Origin: Candidatus Gracilibacteria bacterium
GTDB lineage: Bacteria; Patescibacteriota; Gracilibacteria; UBA1369; UBA12473
DNA: 64,000 nucleotides
Assembly: GCA_041658685.1 (NCBI GenBank)
Contig: JBAZZS010000001.1
Location: 186,001 to 250,000, forward strand
Direction: 5' to 3'
Part shown: one piece after another, positions 1 through 12,300 of the stretch
Layout of the letters: every line of letters starts with the position of its first letter
How positions within the stretch are numbered: the first letter of the stretch is position 1
Notes under the pieces: model-generated
Told to the model about the DNA's origin: nothing
The model's database searches: none
Seen by the model: the letters and a program-made list of their open reading frames with translations, nothing else
Position numbers and translations under genes: made by a program

Positions 1-1932
1 TTCCAGCACCTCCACCACCATAACAATGCAGGTGGTTTTTTCCGTGGGATTATCCGTGACATTCACTTGGTGAATATTTACATTCAAATTTGCAAGAAAG
101 ATCCCGATATCACGCAACAGTCCAACCCGATCCTTCACTTTTAAAAATAATTTTACTCGATAATACGCCGTGGGCTTGGTGTTGGATAAAATCGTTAAAT
201 GCGGTTCTTTTTTGCGGTCTCCACTTTTGGCAAAAGAATAAGGATGCACCATGCGCGACGGTGAGCCCAAAATTTCTTCCTTGGTGTAAAGATTTTCAAT
301 GATTTTATCTTCCGGGATCGATCCGTTGCCCACCCTTTCCAAAAATTCATGCCAGTTTTTGGATTGGAAAAATTCAACCAGTTGTTTCTTTTTTTCTTCG
401 GGTAAAGTTTCAATTTCATGCCTGCCATACAAATGCAATTCTTTTTTCATAAAACTCGCGCCGGCTCGATGACATTGTTCCGAACTTTGTTGTTTGAGCG
501 ATTCTTTGATGCGATGCCGCGCCAAGCTGGTTTTGATTTTATCGAGCCATTCGCGTTTGGGTAATTTTTGATTCGGAGACGTAAGCACCTCCACCACGTC
601 GCCGGTTTTGAGCACCGTGGTCACACTGCATTCCTCTCCGTTAAGACGCAATCGCACCGCATGGTCGCCAAGATTGTTTTGGAGATGATACGCAAAATCG
701 ATGCCAATCGCGCCTTGAGGTAAATCCACAACGTCTCCATAAGGGGTAAACACAAAGATTCGATCCTGAAAAATATCCACTTTGAGGTTTTCCAAAAAGT
801 CGAAATTGCTTTTGAGCTCGCGTTGAAGGTCCAGCACTTTTTTAACCCAAGTGGATCGTTTTTTGATTTCTTTTCGAAACGTGGATGGGGGCATGGAGGC
901 CAGTTCTTTGTAGAAAAAGTGGGAGGCAATGCCGTATTCCGCTTCAAAATGCATTTCATGTGTGCGAATTTGAAACTCGGTGGGGGCCCCGTTGATCCCG
1001 AAAACCGTGGTGTGCAAACTTTGATACCCATTCGCTTTCGGCACTGCAATGTAGTCTTTGACCCGTCCGGATTTGGGGGGAAATAAGGAATGGATCACCC
1101 CCAGCACGCGATAACACGTTTCCCGATCTTTCACGACCACGCGTACCGCCAGTAAATCATTGATGTCTTGGAATCGTTGGCCTTTATCGATCATTTTCCT
1201 AAAAATGCTGTACAGACTTTTGGGACGAGCATGAACTTCGGCTTTGATGCCGTTTTTTTTGAGTCGCCACATCACTTTATGCGTGGTGTCTGCGAGTATT
1301 TTTTCTTGATGCGGTGTGTTTTGCTCCACCAAATAGGCGAGTTTTTTATATTCGTTGGGATGAATGTAGAAAAAACACAGATTTTCAAGGTCGGATTTGA
1401 GCTCCCAAACGCCGAGCAAGTTGGCGATCGGGACATAAATTTCCATGGTTTCTTTGGCGATGCGGAGTTGTTTTTCTTTTCGCACATGCGAAAGGGTTCG
1501 CATGTTGTGTAAACGGTCCGCAAGTTTGATCAAAATAATGCGAAGATCGCGCGCACTGTGCAGAAAAAATTTACGCAAAGAATCCACCTGGCGAGCCAGC
1601 ATATCGTGGCGGTATTTCACTTTGGATAATTTAGTGACGCCTCTCACTAAAAACGCCACATTTTTTCCGAAACGTTCTTCCACATATTTTATGGTATAAG
1701 GCGTGTCTTCCACCACATCATGCAAAAAACAAGCGATCAGCGTGTCTTCGTCCACGCGGAGTTTTAATAGGATCAAGGCCACTTCGGTAGGGTGGGTGAT
1801 GTAAGGCGTTCCATCCATTCGTTTTTGCCCTTCATGCGCACGCATGGCAAAATTATAAGCCGCCTTGAGTCGCTTTTCATTCAAATGCGGAAGATACTTT
1901 TTAGCCTGTTTGGTGATGGTGGCGATTGGCAT
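1..1932 (-). CDS. rel: Rel/SpoT bifunctional (p)ppGpp synthetase/hydrolase, 3' end outside window
   Basis: Makes and degrades the stringent-response alarmone (p)ppGpp in the cytoplasm. The frame is open from ATG 1932 to the left edge, at least 644 codons. An N-terminal HD hydrolase domain shows THPTEVA, the metal-binding pair H71-D72 in FLHDVVEDT, and KLADRLHNMRTL. The synthetase domain follows with RPKSLYSIFRKM and DYIAVPKANGYQSLHTTV, then a TGS domain (RIFVFTPYGDVVDLP). The last visible residues (TTCIVMVVEVLE) look like the start of an ACT domain, so only the C-terminus is missing. The gene is divergent from mnmA, with 90 bp between the starts. No clear Shine-Dalgarno precedes the ATG. Both catalytic halves look intact. 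Whether it is the only Rel enzyme in the genome cannot be told here. Confidence 0.93.
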   Translation of the reverse strand, partial: MPIATITKQAKKYLPHLNEKRLKAAYNFAMRAHEGQKRMDGTPYITHPTEVALILLKLRVDEDTLIACFLHDVVEDTPYTIKYVEERFGKNVAFLVRGVTKLSKVKYRHDMLARQVDSLRKFFLHSARDLRIILIKLADRLHNMRTLSHVRKEKQLRIAKETMEIYVPIANLLGVWELKSDLENLCFFYIHPNEYKKLAYLVEQNTPHQEKILADTTHKVMWRLKKNGIKAEVHARPKSLYSIFRKMIDKGQRFQDINDLLAVRVVVKDRETCYRVLGVIHSLFPPKSGRVKDYIAVPKANGYQSLHTTVFGINGAPTEFQIRTHEMHFEAEYGIASHFFYKELASMPPSTFRKEIKKRSTWVKKVLDLQRELKSNFDFLENLKVDIFQDRIFVFTPYGDVVDLPQGAIGIDFAYHLQNNLGDHAVRLRLNGEECSVTTVLKTGDVVEVLTSPNQKLPKREWLDKIKTSLARHRIKESLKQQSSEQCHRAGASFMKKELHLYGRHEIETLPEEKKKQLVEFFQSKNWHEFLERVGNGSIPEDKIIENLYTKEEILGSPSRMVHPYSFAKSGDRKKEPHLTILSNTKPTAYYRVKLFLKVKDRVGLLRDIGIFLANLNVNIHQVNVTDNPTEKTTCIVMVVEVLE

Positions 1933-2001
1933 AGAAAGGGAAAATCGCTACAATTACAATAATAAAGGATTATCTCATGAGATTTGGAAAGATGCAAATT
2001 T

Positions 2002-2010
2002 TGTTAAAAT
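2002..2010 (+). promoter_or_regulatory. Extended -10 promoter of mnmA
   Basis: TGTTAAAAT is an extended -10 (TGn plus TAAAAT at 2005-2010). Its 3' end is 12 nt before the ATG, so the 5' UTR would be only about 6 nt. A weak TTGGAA lies 15 bp upstream. The palindrome TCTCATGAGA (1973-1982) sits between this promoter and the divergent rel gene and could be an operator; that is inference. Confidence 0.55.
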
Positions 2011-2022
2011 GTCCTGACACAT

Positions 2023-3123
2023 ATGTCCAAAATTAAGAGGAAGAAAATTGCGGTGCTTGTGTCAGGCGGCGTTGACAGTGCTGTAGCACTGGCTTTGTTG
2101 AAAAAAGAAGGGCATGACGTGACCGCGTTTTATCTTAAAATTTGGCTTGAGGATGAGCTTGCGCACTTGGGTTCGTGTCCGTGGGAGGAGGATTTGGCCA
2201 TGGTCCATGCGGTGTGTGAAAAAGTCGGAGCCCCATTACAAATCGTTTCACTCCAGCAGGAGTATTGGGACGAAGTGGTGCGTTATACGGTGGAAGAAAT
2301 TCGTCGCGGACACACTCCGAATCCGGACATGTTGTGTAATCAGCGTGTGAAATTCGGAAAATTTTACGACAAAATCGACTCAAGTTTTGAAAAAGTGGCG
2401 ACCGGGCATTATGCCGGAGTGGAGGAAAAAGCGAATAAATTTTGGCTCAAACGATCACCGGATCCGATTAAGGATCAAACGTATTTTTTGTCTTACTTGA
2501 GCCAAAAACAATTGGGTCGGGCAGCGTTTCCTCTTTGCCCTTACACCAAAAAAGAGGTGCGTGAGTTGGCGCACGACATGGATTTACCAAATCAAGCGCG
2601 CAAAGACAGTCAGGGCATTTGTTTTTTGGGAAAAATTCCGTTCAGTGAATTCATCAAACACCATTTGGGCGAAAAAACCGGGGATTTGATTGAGATGGAG
2701 ACCGGGAAAAAAATCGGGGAGCATCAAGGGTTTTGGTATTACACCATCGGACAGCGGCACGGCTTGGATTTGAGTGGCGGCCCGTGGTTTGTGGCACAAA
2801 AAGACATTGAGAAAAACATCGTTTATATTTCGAAAAACTATCATTCGGAAGATAAAAAACGCGATCATTGCGCGGTACGCGATTTCAATTGGATCGGGTA
2901 TGAGCCGCAGCTCAACACGCCACTTTCCCTCAAAGCAAAAATGCGCCACGGCGAACGTTTTTACGACGCCACAGCCACCTTTTCGGATTTAAAAACCGGC
3001 ACGATCAAACTCAACGCCTCGGACCAGGGCCTTGCCCCGGGCCAGTTTGCAGCGTTGTATGATGGGGAGTATTGCGTGGGGAGCGGGGTGCAGCACGAAC
3101 GAAGTGTAGTGAAGTGCGGTTAA
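2023..3123 (+). CDS. mnmA: tRNA 2-thiouridylase MnmA
   Basis: Thiolates U34 of tRNA-Lys, -Glu and -Gln using ATP and a sulfur carrier. At 366 aa it is normal in length. The PP-loop SGGVDS is at residues 14-19. The two catalytic cysteines are C105 in NPDMLCNQ and C200 in DSQGICFLG. KDQTYFLSYL and YYTIGQRHGL are standard family motifs, and the C-terminal beta-barrel ends in VGSGV. The final residues (QHERSVVKCG) are encoded by a small palindrome, see 3093-3117, and may be an added tail. It is a single gene with its own promoter, divergent from rel. Function is secure from motifs. Confidence 0.96.
   Translation: MSKIKRKKIAVLVSGGVDSAVALALLKKEGHDVTAFYLKIWLEDELAHLGSCPWEEDLAMVHAVCEKVGAPLQIVSLQQEYWDEVVRYTVEEIRRGHTPNPDMLCNQRVKFGKFYDKIDSSFEKVATGHYAGVEEKANKFWLKRSPDPIKDQTYFLSYLSQKQLGRAAFPLCPYTKKEVRELAHDMDLPNQARKDSQGICFLGKIPFSEFIKHHLGEKTGDLIEMETGKKIGEHQGFWYYTIGQRHGLDLSGGPWFVAQKDIEKNIVYISKNYHSEDKKRDHCAVRDFNWIGYEPQLNTPLSLKAKMRHGERFYDATATFSDLKTGTIKLNASDQGLAPGQFAALYDGEYCVGSGVQHERSVVKCG
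3093..3117 (+). repeat. GAAGTG hairpin at the 3' end of mnmA (possible family member)
   Basis: GCAC (3093-3096) pairs with GTGC (3114-3117) around a loop containing GAACGAAGTG. It resembles the hairpins at 4631, 12301, 18970 and 49716 and forms the last codons of mnmA. It is the weakest member of the family. Confidence 0.3.
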
Positions 3124-3379
3124 GAAATGGTTGAACATCAGCGAATTGATGAAAATTCATCATGCGACTGAAAATGATGCATTTTTCTCAAAGTTTCTTC
3201 GCTTGCGCTCCGGAACTGTGCGCGTGCAGGCTTTTGGATTTAATTTTAGACTAAACCGAGAAAGTAATCTTTTGGTACGGTTTCTTTGAGTACCAGCTTC
3301 GTTCTTCTTGTCAAGCCCTTCCACTCCGTAAATCCCCCAAAATCTGGTATAATAATCAGATAAAAATAAACAAAAAAAT
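3124..3379. other. Intergenic region mnmA-sortase with sortase promoter
   Basis: No coding potential is seen. It holds the palindrome TGATGAAAATTCATCA (3147-3162), a hairpin TGGTAC/GTACCA near 3272-3292, and at 3345-3353 an extended -10 promoter (TGGTATAAT) 26 bp before the sortase ATG. A fragment near 3193-3215 (CTTCGCTTGCGCTCC) resembles part of the GAAGCGA hairpin family. Confidence 0.5.
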
Positions 3380-4552
3380 ATGGGAAAGTCTTATTCGGAT
3401 CAGGATAGCGCGCATGAATTACGTCTTCAAGAACTTGAAAAGATGGTCGCGCGTTTTATGCAAGAAGTTCAAGAATTGGAGTCTTACGTCCAAAATAAGG
3501 TTCAAAAGATCCGCCATGCCGAAATTGAAATTCAAAAAATCAAAGAAAGCCTCAAACAAGCTGCGGTAGAAGTGGACTCTTTGGTGGTGAACCCGCCCAG
3601 TGCCGCCACGTTGCGTTCCTGGAGAAAACAAGAAACATCCAGCCTGACCGAACGTTTGGCGGACAAGTTCGCAATTTTAAAAAAACCGGTTTCTTTTCCA
3701 AAAATTTCACTCCCAAAACTCCGCGCGCCGAAATTCCATCTCCCGCGATTGCATTTTCCTCAAGTCCGACTCCCGAAATTTCACGCACCAAAGATTCGCT
3801 TTCCGCAATTTCACCTCCCCAAATTGAGCCTCAAGCCCTTTTGGACCGGCTTGCGCCACCTCACACGCGCCGCAATATTCTCTTTCCTACTCTTCACGAT
3901 CGGCTTTTTCATCATGAACGCCAATGCCTATTCTCAGATCACTATGGCGTGGTTGACCCAATTTTCGGGAGCATCCACGGAAAGCCCTCTCACCGATCTC
4001 GCCGCGCAACAAGCCGCGCCGATACAAGAGTTGTTTCCGGTTTCAAATAATAAAGAAGATCAAAAACTCCAAATCCCGGATCTTAACCTTGCCGTGACCC
4101 CTCCTGACAACCGTTTGATTATCCCAAAACTCAACAAAAATATTCCAATCCTCGACACCGACCTCGCCAAGCTGGCGAACGCGGATATCAGTGTCTTGGA
4201 GGACTCGTTTCAAGAGGATTTGAAAAACGGCGTGATCCATTTCCCGGGAACCGCCAATCCGGGAGAAATCGGAAATGTGTTTATTACCGGGCACAGCTCG
4301 TATTATTTATGGGATGAGGGCGATTATAAGGATGTTTTTGCGCGGTTGAACAAGCTCGTGGTCGGGGATGACATTGTGGTGTATTACAATCAACAAAAAT
4401 ACACGTATAAGGTTCGCGAAAAGAGAGAAGTGAAAAAAGACGATGTCAGCATTTTGGAGCAAGGCGATGAAAAAATCCTCACGCTCATGACCTGCACGCC
4501 GGTGGGGACGAATTTGAGACGGTTGGTGATTGTGGCGGAGCAGCAGATATGA
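3380..4552 (+). CDS. Membrane-anchored sortase with coiled-coil and Pro-rich N-terminal extension
   Basis: A cysteine transpeptidase that should join a sorting-signal protein to an envelope nucleophile. The sortase fold occupies about residues 245-390. Catalytic residues are H305 (TGHSS), C372 (TLMTCTPVGTN) and R381 (RRLVIV), a class D/E-like signature. One membrane helix lies near residues 170-190 (AAIFSFLLFTIGFFIMN). Before it are a coiled coil (about 5-70) and roughly 50 residues in which Pro recurs every 5 residues with Lys/Arg/His between (LPKLRAPKFHLPRLHFPQ and so on). The positive charge ahead of the helix places this part inside the cell. No LPxTG-type substrate was noticed in the window. 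Sortase identity is firm; substrate and neck function are unknown. Confidence 0.92.
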   Translation: MGKSYSDQDSAHELRLQELEKMVARFMQEVQELESYVQNKVQKIRHAEIEIQKIKESLKQAAVEVDSLVVNPPSAATLRSWRKQETSSLTERLADKFAILKKPVSFPKISLPKLRAPKFHLPRLHFPQVRLPKFHAPKIRFPQFHLPKLSLKPFWTGLRHLTRAAIFSFLLFTIGFFIMNANAYSQITMAWLTQFSGASTESPLTDLAAQQAAPIQELFPVSNNKEDQKLQIPDLNLAVTPPDNRLIIPKLNKNIPILDTDLAKLANADISVLEDSFQEDLKNGVIHFPGTANPGEIGNVFITGHSSYYLWDEGDYKDVFARLNKLVVGDDIVVYYNQQKYTYKVREKREVKKDDVSILEQGDEKILTLMTCTPVGTNLRRLVIVAEQQI

Positions 4553-4630
4553 GCGTAAGCGAATGTCTCTTTCCTGTTTTACATACAGGCTTGAATCAAG
4601 GCTCATTTTTTGTATTTCGCCTGGGATAAA

Positions 4631-4670
4631 AAAATGCGAGGGGAGGACACTTCGCTGGCGCTCCGTGCCT
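4631..4670 (-). repeat. GAAGCGA-type hairpin repeat downstream of the sortase gene
   Basis: Read on the - strand it is GGCAC, a GGAGCGCCAGCGAA loop, then GTGTCC. It shares AATGCGAGGG and CACTTCG..CGCT.CGTGCC with the copy at 12301-12347. It starts about 80 bp after the sortase stop. A short hairpin GGTGA/TCACC follows at 4674-4692. Confidence 0.45.
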
Positions 4671-4793
4671 AAAAGGTGAATATATACTCACCCACTGATT
4701 TTGTCACGTCAAAATGATGGTTTTGATCTGGGGAAGTGATGATTTTTGTGGTAGATTTTGGCTGATAAAAAGCATCATTTAATCTTCTTTTTT

Positions 4794-5756
4794 ATGACTC
4801 AATCCGTACTCCAAAAAAGTTTAGATTCCGCCACGTTCTCTCCGGACGATTCTCTCCATAAAAATTTCATCGATTACGGCCGCAACGCCAAAGAATGGCT
4901 TCGCAAATGCGCCCTGCTTCTCCCGGAAATTGATCGTCGACAAATCTGGAAGAAGAAAGGATTTTCGAGCATTTTTGAATATGCGGGGAAATTGGCAGGG
5001 ATGAGTCGATCGAGTGTTGAGTTGGCATTACGCGTATTGGATCGAGTTGAAAAGATGCCCGCTCTTCGCAGGGTGATCGAGGAAAAAGGAATTCAAAGCG
5101 TGCGCCCAATTGCCGCCATTGCCACTCCCGAGACCGCTGGTTTTTGGGCGGAGAAAGCAAAAATCATGAGTAAACACACGCTTGAAACGTATGTGCGCGA
5201 GTACAAAAAACAATACATGGATGACGGGAAAAATAACAGATTGGGCAGCCGCCCCGGGGCGGAGATTGAACCTGAAAAACAAATCACCATGGATCTCGCG
5301 CCCGATGTTGCCGCGGACCTCGAAAAACTCAAAGGCAAAGGCGATTGGAACAGTCTCATGCGCGAACTTTTACAACTCCGAAAAGAAAAACTTGAGGCTG
5401 AAAAACCGAAACCCGTTGAAACTTCTTCGCGCCATATCCCAGCAAAAGTAAAACAATTTACGATTGAGAAAACAAGAGGGCAATGCGCCTATCCCGGCTG
5501 TACCAAACCTTATAAAATCCTCCATCACACTCAGCGATTTGCGCTCGACCCTGTGCATGACCCCGACCGACTCGTGCCATTGTGCGAGGCGCACGAACAT
5601 CTCGCGCATCACGGCCTCATTGCCAACGAACATCTCGCGCCGGAGAAATGGGAAATTTTATTGGAACCGACTTGGTATGATTTTAAACAAATTATAGATA
5701 AAAGGGTAGTGGAATGCCGAAAAAATGCGACCCTCGCTATACTTGGGTCTGCCTGA
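4794..5756 (+). CDS. HNH-nuclease-domain protein
   Basis: About 320 aa. The N-terminal two-thirds is helical (FSSIFEYAGKLAGMSRSSVE is a helix-turn-helix-like segment). The C-terminus, about residues 215-275, is an HNH/zinc module: CAYPGCTK, LHHTQRF and PLCEAHEHLAHHG supply Cys pairs and His. Such proteins usually cut or bind DNA, but target and role are unknown. I prefer ATG 4794 over an in-frame TTG at 4758 because the extra residues are low-complexity and hydrophobic. Neither start has a good ribosome binding site. It stands alone on the + strand, facing three - strand genes of unknown function. Confidence 0.75.
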   Translation: MTQSVLQKSLDSATFSPDDSLHKNFIDYGRNAKEWLRKCALLLPEIDRRQIWKKKGFSSIFEYAGKLAGMSRSSVELALRVLDRVEKMPALRRVIEEKGIQSVRPIAAIATPETAGFWAEKAKIMSKHTLETYVREYKKQYMDDGKNNRLGSRPGAEIEPEKQITMDLAPDVAADLEKLKGKGDWNSLMRELLQLRKEKLEAEKPKPVETSSRHIPAKVKQFTIEKTRGQCAYPGCTKPYKILHHTQRFALDPVHDPDRLVPLCEAHEHLAHHGLIANEHLAPEKWEILLEPTWYDFKQIIDKRVVECRKNATLAILGSA

Positions 5757-5815
5757 GCAAAAGGCACAAATCGTTGGCGTTATACTTATGGCAGATTAAG
5801 CAGTGCACAGGTTTT

Positions 5816-6292
5816 TTACGCCGCAAGCTTATTCGTCGTAGCCGGTGTAGCCGGGCTATCAACGCTTTCCAACTGTTGCAAGAGCGCCTCTTCGTTGGCT
5901 TTTTCTTTGGCCTGTTCCTCACTTTCCGCTTGTTTGATTTGTTCACGTTTTTCACGTTGTTCTTTTTCTTTCCATTCGAGGACATGTTTGTCATTCAATT
6001 TGGCGAGCTCGGCTTCGTATTCCGTGTCGAGTTTGGCGAGTTGTTCTTTTTCGTGAATGAGAATGTTGCGCAACTTTTGGACCTGATCGTCGGTCATGAT
6101 GGGCATGATCTGGAACCAATAATCGCGTTCCTCTTGAGTCATGGATTCGGTTCCTGCCATAAGCGTGGCAAGATCCGGATATTTTTTGCGAATTTCTTCC
6201 GGAATACGCTTTTCAATATCTGTAACGCTCATTTTGGCAGCAGCACCGGTGGTTGCAGCGGGATCTTGTTGGGTTGAGGCAGGAGGGTTCAT
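5816..6292 (-). CDS. Unknown cytoplasmic helical protein, shares a domain with the 18169 gene
   Basis: 158 aa with no signal peptide or membrane helix. Residues about 45-115 are predicted helical and charged. They align by eye with the C-terminal domain of the protein at 18169-18969: both have a short helix, then ILxxEKE, then KLxxKHxxEW. The tail is Glu/Gln/Lys-rich coiled coil ending in a Pro/Thr/Ala stretch. It is the last of three unknown - strand genes (8328, 6357, 5816) with short gaps, probably one operon. No function can be assigned. Confidence 0.7.
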   Translation of the reverse strand: MNPPASTQQDPAATTGAAAKMSVTDIEKRIPEEIRKKYPDLATLMAGTESMTQEERDYWFQIMPIMTDDQVQKLRNILIHEKEQLAKLDTEYEAELAKLNDKHVLEWKEKEQREKREQIKQAESEEQAKEKANEEALLQQLESVDSPATPATTNKLAA

Positions 6293-6356
6293 GATGGATT
6301 AGGTTAGTTAGATTATTATAACAGAAATCTTAAGAATTGGCCAGAGTGAGTGAAGT

Positions 6357-8306
6357 TTAAGAGCCCGCGGTTTCCGTTCCTTCGTCATCGCCGGTTGCTG
6401 TTTGAACCAGTTCTGCGGGGAGAGAGGCGACCCAAGTTGTGAGCTTATCCTGCATAAAAGACATTACGGATTTTCCTTTTTTATCCGGGTCTTCGGCACA
6501 AGCTTTTCCTCCTTGATTTTCAAAGAGATCTTTGAGAAGTTTTTCAAATTCTTCTTTATGATCGGCCTGGAATGCTTTTAATTTATCAAAAGTGTCTTGC
6601 CCCATGCCTTCAGGTTTGACTTTGGGATCTTTATAAAAAGCGTAAAGGTCCCCCATCTTCAGGCTTCGGAATATATTCGTCATCTCCTCCGCCATTTCTT
6701 TCGGAAGAAGACGAGAAAGAAGTTCGGAAGGTTTTGAGATGCTCTCGGCCCCTCCCTCTTTATTTTTTAAGGCTCTTCCCATGGCTTCCCCAAATTCTAA
6801 AATATCGCCATTTTTCCCCAAAGCACTCATCAACAAGGCCAATGCTTGAAAGGCTACCATAACCATGGCCCCCATATCCGGTGGTTTTTTGGAATAAGCA
6901 TCGAGTGCTGCGGCTTGAATATCAGTGATTGATTTTGCCATGGCAGCAATTTTTTCTTCTTTTTTTTCTTCCGGGGTTTGTGCGACCGGGGTGGTTGTTT
7001 CAGCCGGGGCTACGGGAGGTGTAATTGTGGCGGCTTTTCGTGCCGATTCGGTCTGAACCTCTGTGTAAGCTTGACCCAGTTTTTGTTGTAATTGAGGAAC
7101 ATTGGCACTTACAGCATCTCGTTCTTTTTGGATCGCGGTCGCGACACCTAAAAATTGGGGGTCAGGGGTAGCACCTAGCCCGGTGGTCATTTTTTCGGAA
7201 AAATCATTAAAAGCTTTGGGAACAGCATCAAGTTTAAGAGCGGCTGTACGGAAATCTTGAGTTTTGAGGGCGGTTTGGACCTCGGTCCATGATTGTCCAA
7301 CCGCTGCTTGCAACTCCGTAAATCCTTGGAGAAGACCTTGCTTGACTGCTTTCTTTTGAGCGTGAGGGGAAGACATCCAAAACCAGTTGGTACCCACATC
7401 AAGTCCGTCGATCGCTTGTCGAATGGATGTCAAAGCCGTCGAAAAAGGATTTTGGGTCGGGAATTGAGCCATGATTTCTTGAGCTTTTTGAGGGAGGGCG
7501 GTTGGGGCCACGGAAACCGTGGCTGTGGTGCCTTCTTGGACAGTGGGAAGAGGCGCCGTAACAGTTGGAGCCACCGTCCCGGAAACCGTGACAGCGGGAG
7601 CCTCAGAAGGGGGTGTTATTTTCGCAACCGCAGGCGCTGTTCCTGCTACTTCAATCGCTTTAAGACTTGTTTCACGTTGATTGAAAGCCGTTTGGATGCC
7701 TGGCATAAGGCGTGAGGCCTCATCCGCCAGCGCAGTGTAGGCGACTTTGCTTTCTTGTGAAAGAGGACCAATTTCGGATTTTTTGGCAATAATCATATCC
7801 ATTTTACCCATAATGGCTTTTTGAGCTGCAGCGAGCAATTGACGAGTTTTTCGAAAATCTCCGGCATCCCGAGCCTGAATGGCTTCTTTTAATGTTTTTC
7901 CAATAGACCCTTTGCCTCGTTCGGTTCCAACCAAAGCGGCTAATTCTTGGCGTGCTCTCTTGATTTCATTTTGAACCGTTCCCTTCACTAAGAAATTATT
8001 GGAATCAACGGTGGCTTCAAATGCATCCAATTTTGCCCCAAATGCAACGCGAGCTCCATCAAGGGCAGTCACAATAGCTTCCGCCGCTTGATTGTCCGCT
8101 TCAGTAGGGGATCCAGCGGCTCTTTCGGTTGCTCCTACTTCAGACTCTTTGCCCACTGTTTCACGCTTTTGAACGGCGAGTCTTTGTTCTTCAGCTTTCT
8201 TTCTGACCGTTTCTGCTGCTGCATCCGTCGTTTCCGGCGCAGCCAGTTGTGCCGGCACAGCCTCCACTCTTGTATCCGGCGCATTGCTTGGTGTATCTCC
8301 TGCCAT
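6357..8306 (-). CDS. Unknown 649-aa Ala/Thr/Pro-rich helical protein
   Basis: It has no N-terminal signal. Long helical, Ala- and Gln-rich stretches (about 65-220, 280-420) are separated by Pro/Thr/Val linkers such as APAVTVSGTVAPTVTAPLP. One hydrophobic segment near residues 480-500 (MVMVAFQALALLMSALG) could be a membrane or buried helix. The C-terminal ~150 residues look like a compact helical domain. It starts 21 bp after the stop of the 8328 gene, so the two are likely co-transcribed. I recognise no family; a structural or scaffold role would be a guess. Confidence 0.7.
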   Translation of the reverse strand: MAGDTPSNAPDTRVEAVPAQLAAPETTDAAAETVRKKAEEQRLAVQKRETVGKESEVGATERAAGSPTEADNQAAEAIVTALDGARVAFGAKLDAFEATVDSNNFLVKGTVQNEIKRARQELAALVGTERGKGSIGKTLKEAIQARDAGDFRKTRQLLAAAQKAIMGKMDMIIAKKSEIGPLSQESKVAYTALADEASRLMPGIQTAFNQRETSLKAIEVAGTAPAVAKITPPSEAPAVTVSGTVAPTVTAPLPTVQEGTTATVSVAPTALPQKAQEIMAQFPTQNPFSTALTSIRQAIDGLDVGTNWFWMSSPHAQKKAVKQGLLQGFTELQAAVGQSWTEVQTALKTQDFRTAALKLDAVPKAFNDFSEKMTTGLGATPDPQFLGVATAIQKERDAVSANVPQLQQKLGQAYTEVQTESARKAATITPPVAPAETTTPVAQTPEEKKEEKIAAMAKSITDIQAAALDAYSKKPPDMGAMVMVAFQALALLMSALGKNGDILEFGEAMGRALKNKEGGAESISKPSELLSRLLPKEMAEEMTNIFRSLKMGDLYAFYKDPKVKPEGMGQDTFDKLKAFQADHKEEFEKLLKDLFENQGGKACAEDPDKKGKSVMSFMQDKLTTWVASLPAELVQTATGDDEGTETAGS

Positions 8307-8327
8307 GATTTTTGTTTTTAGATTTTT

Positions 8328-8738
8328 TTAGATAACATATACATCCCCCAATTCTCCTTCCACGCGCTCCTTGGTCATGCGGATGTGGTGGATTTCGTTT
8401 TTGAGCTGAAAGGTGGGGACGGGATTGGCCTTCCAGAGGTTATAAATGGTTCGAAGACTGGTGAGAATGATCAGCGCGTTTTGGTCGGCTTTGCCCTTTT
8501 TGGCGTCATCGAGTTTTTCGTACATTTCTTGTTTAAGCAGAGAATCCGGGGAAAGGAGTTTGATCATGCCTTGATCAATTTTAGCGAGCACGTCGTAGAG
8601 AAATTGTTCATCCGTGGGATCGAATCCCGCGGGATCGGCCAGAGGCGCATTGAGCCGAGACTGCACTTCAGCCGGAATCGGCATGTTATCTGTGGCCGGG
8701 TCGAAAAGCGGATTGTAGGTTTGAGAACTTTTGAACAT
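8328..8738 (-). CDS. Unknown 136-aa soluble protein, first gene of a three-gene operon
   Basis: A small protein without signal or membrane segment. The first 45 residues are Pro-rich and extended; the rest is helical (DEQFLYDVLAKIDQGMIKLL, then LIILTSLRTIYNLW). The last residues (HHIRMTKERVEGELGDVYVI) look like a beta-hairpin end. It leads the 8328-6357-5816 cluster and is divergent from ligA, with 68 bp between the starts. No family recognised. Confidence 0.68.
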   Translation of the reverse strand: MFKSSQTYNPLFDPATDNMPIPAEVQSRLNAPLADPAGFDPTDEQFLYDVLAKIDQGMIKLLSPDSLLKQEMYEKLDDAKKGKADQNALIILTSLRTIYNLWKANPVPTFQLKNEIHHIRMTKERVEGELGDVYVI

Positions 8739-8758
8739 GTTGGTTTACTTTCTCATGA

Positions 8759-12165
<3,407 letters not shown>

Positions 12166-12184
12166 GGTTATTGAAGAATGGAAA

Positions 12185-12294
12185 TGGAGAGGAGTGGGTG
12201 TTTCTGAGGTCGCATTTTTAAGGAAGAGGACACGAGGATCATGCATCCGAGTGGCCGACTCCTATGCGACCGAGGGAATACCCGCTCCTTTCCA
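12185..12294 (+). ncRNA. 31-bp hairpin between dnaX and folC, possible structured RNA
   Basis: Positions 12185-12215 pair with 12264-12294 without bulges. By hand count there are 24 Watson-Crick pairs, 5 G-U pairs and 2 mismatches. The G-U pairs exist only in + strand RNA; on the - strand they would be C-A mismatches. The 48-nt loop holds smaller hairpins (GGAT/ATCC, GAGT/ACTC). No reading frame on the + strand looks real here. It may be a + strand RNA, or a DNA palindrome element together with the adjacent 12301 repeat. Confidence 0.45.
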
Positions 12295-12300
12295 GGATTG

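Noticed and set aside
5714..6277. Long Phe/Leu-rich + strand frame (187 aa)
   Set aside because: Mirror of the 5816-6292 gene on the other strand; its composition (runs of F and L) is what antisense of a Glu/Lys-rich helix gives.
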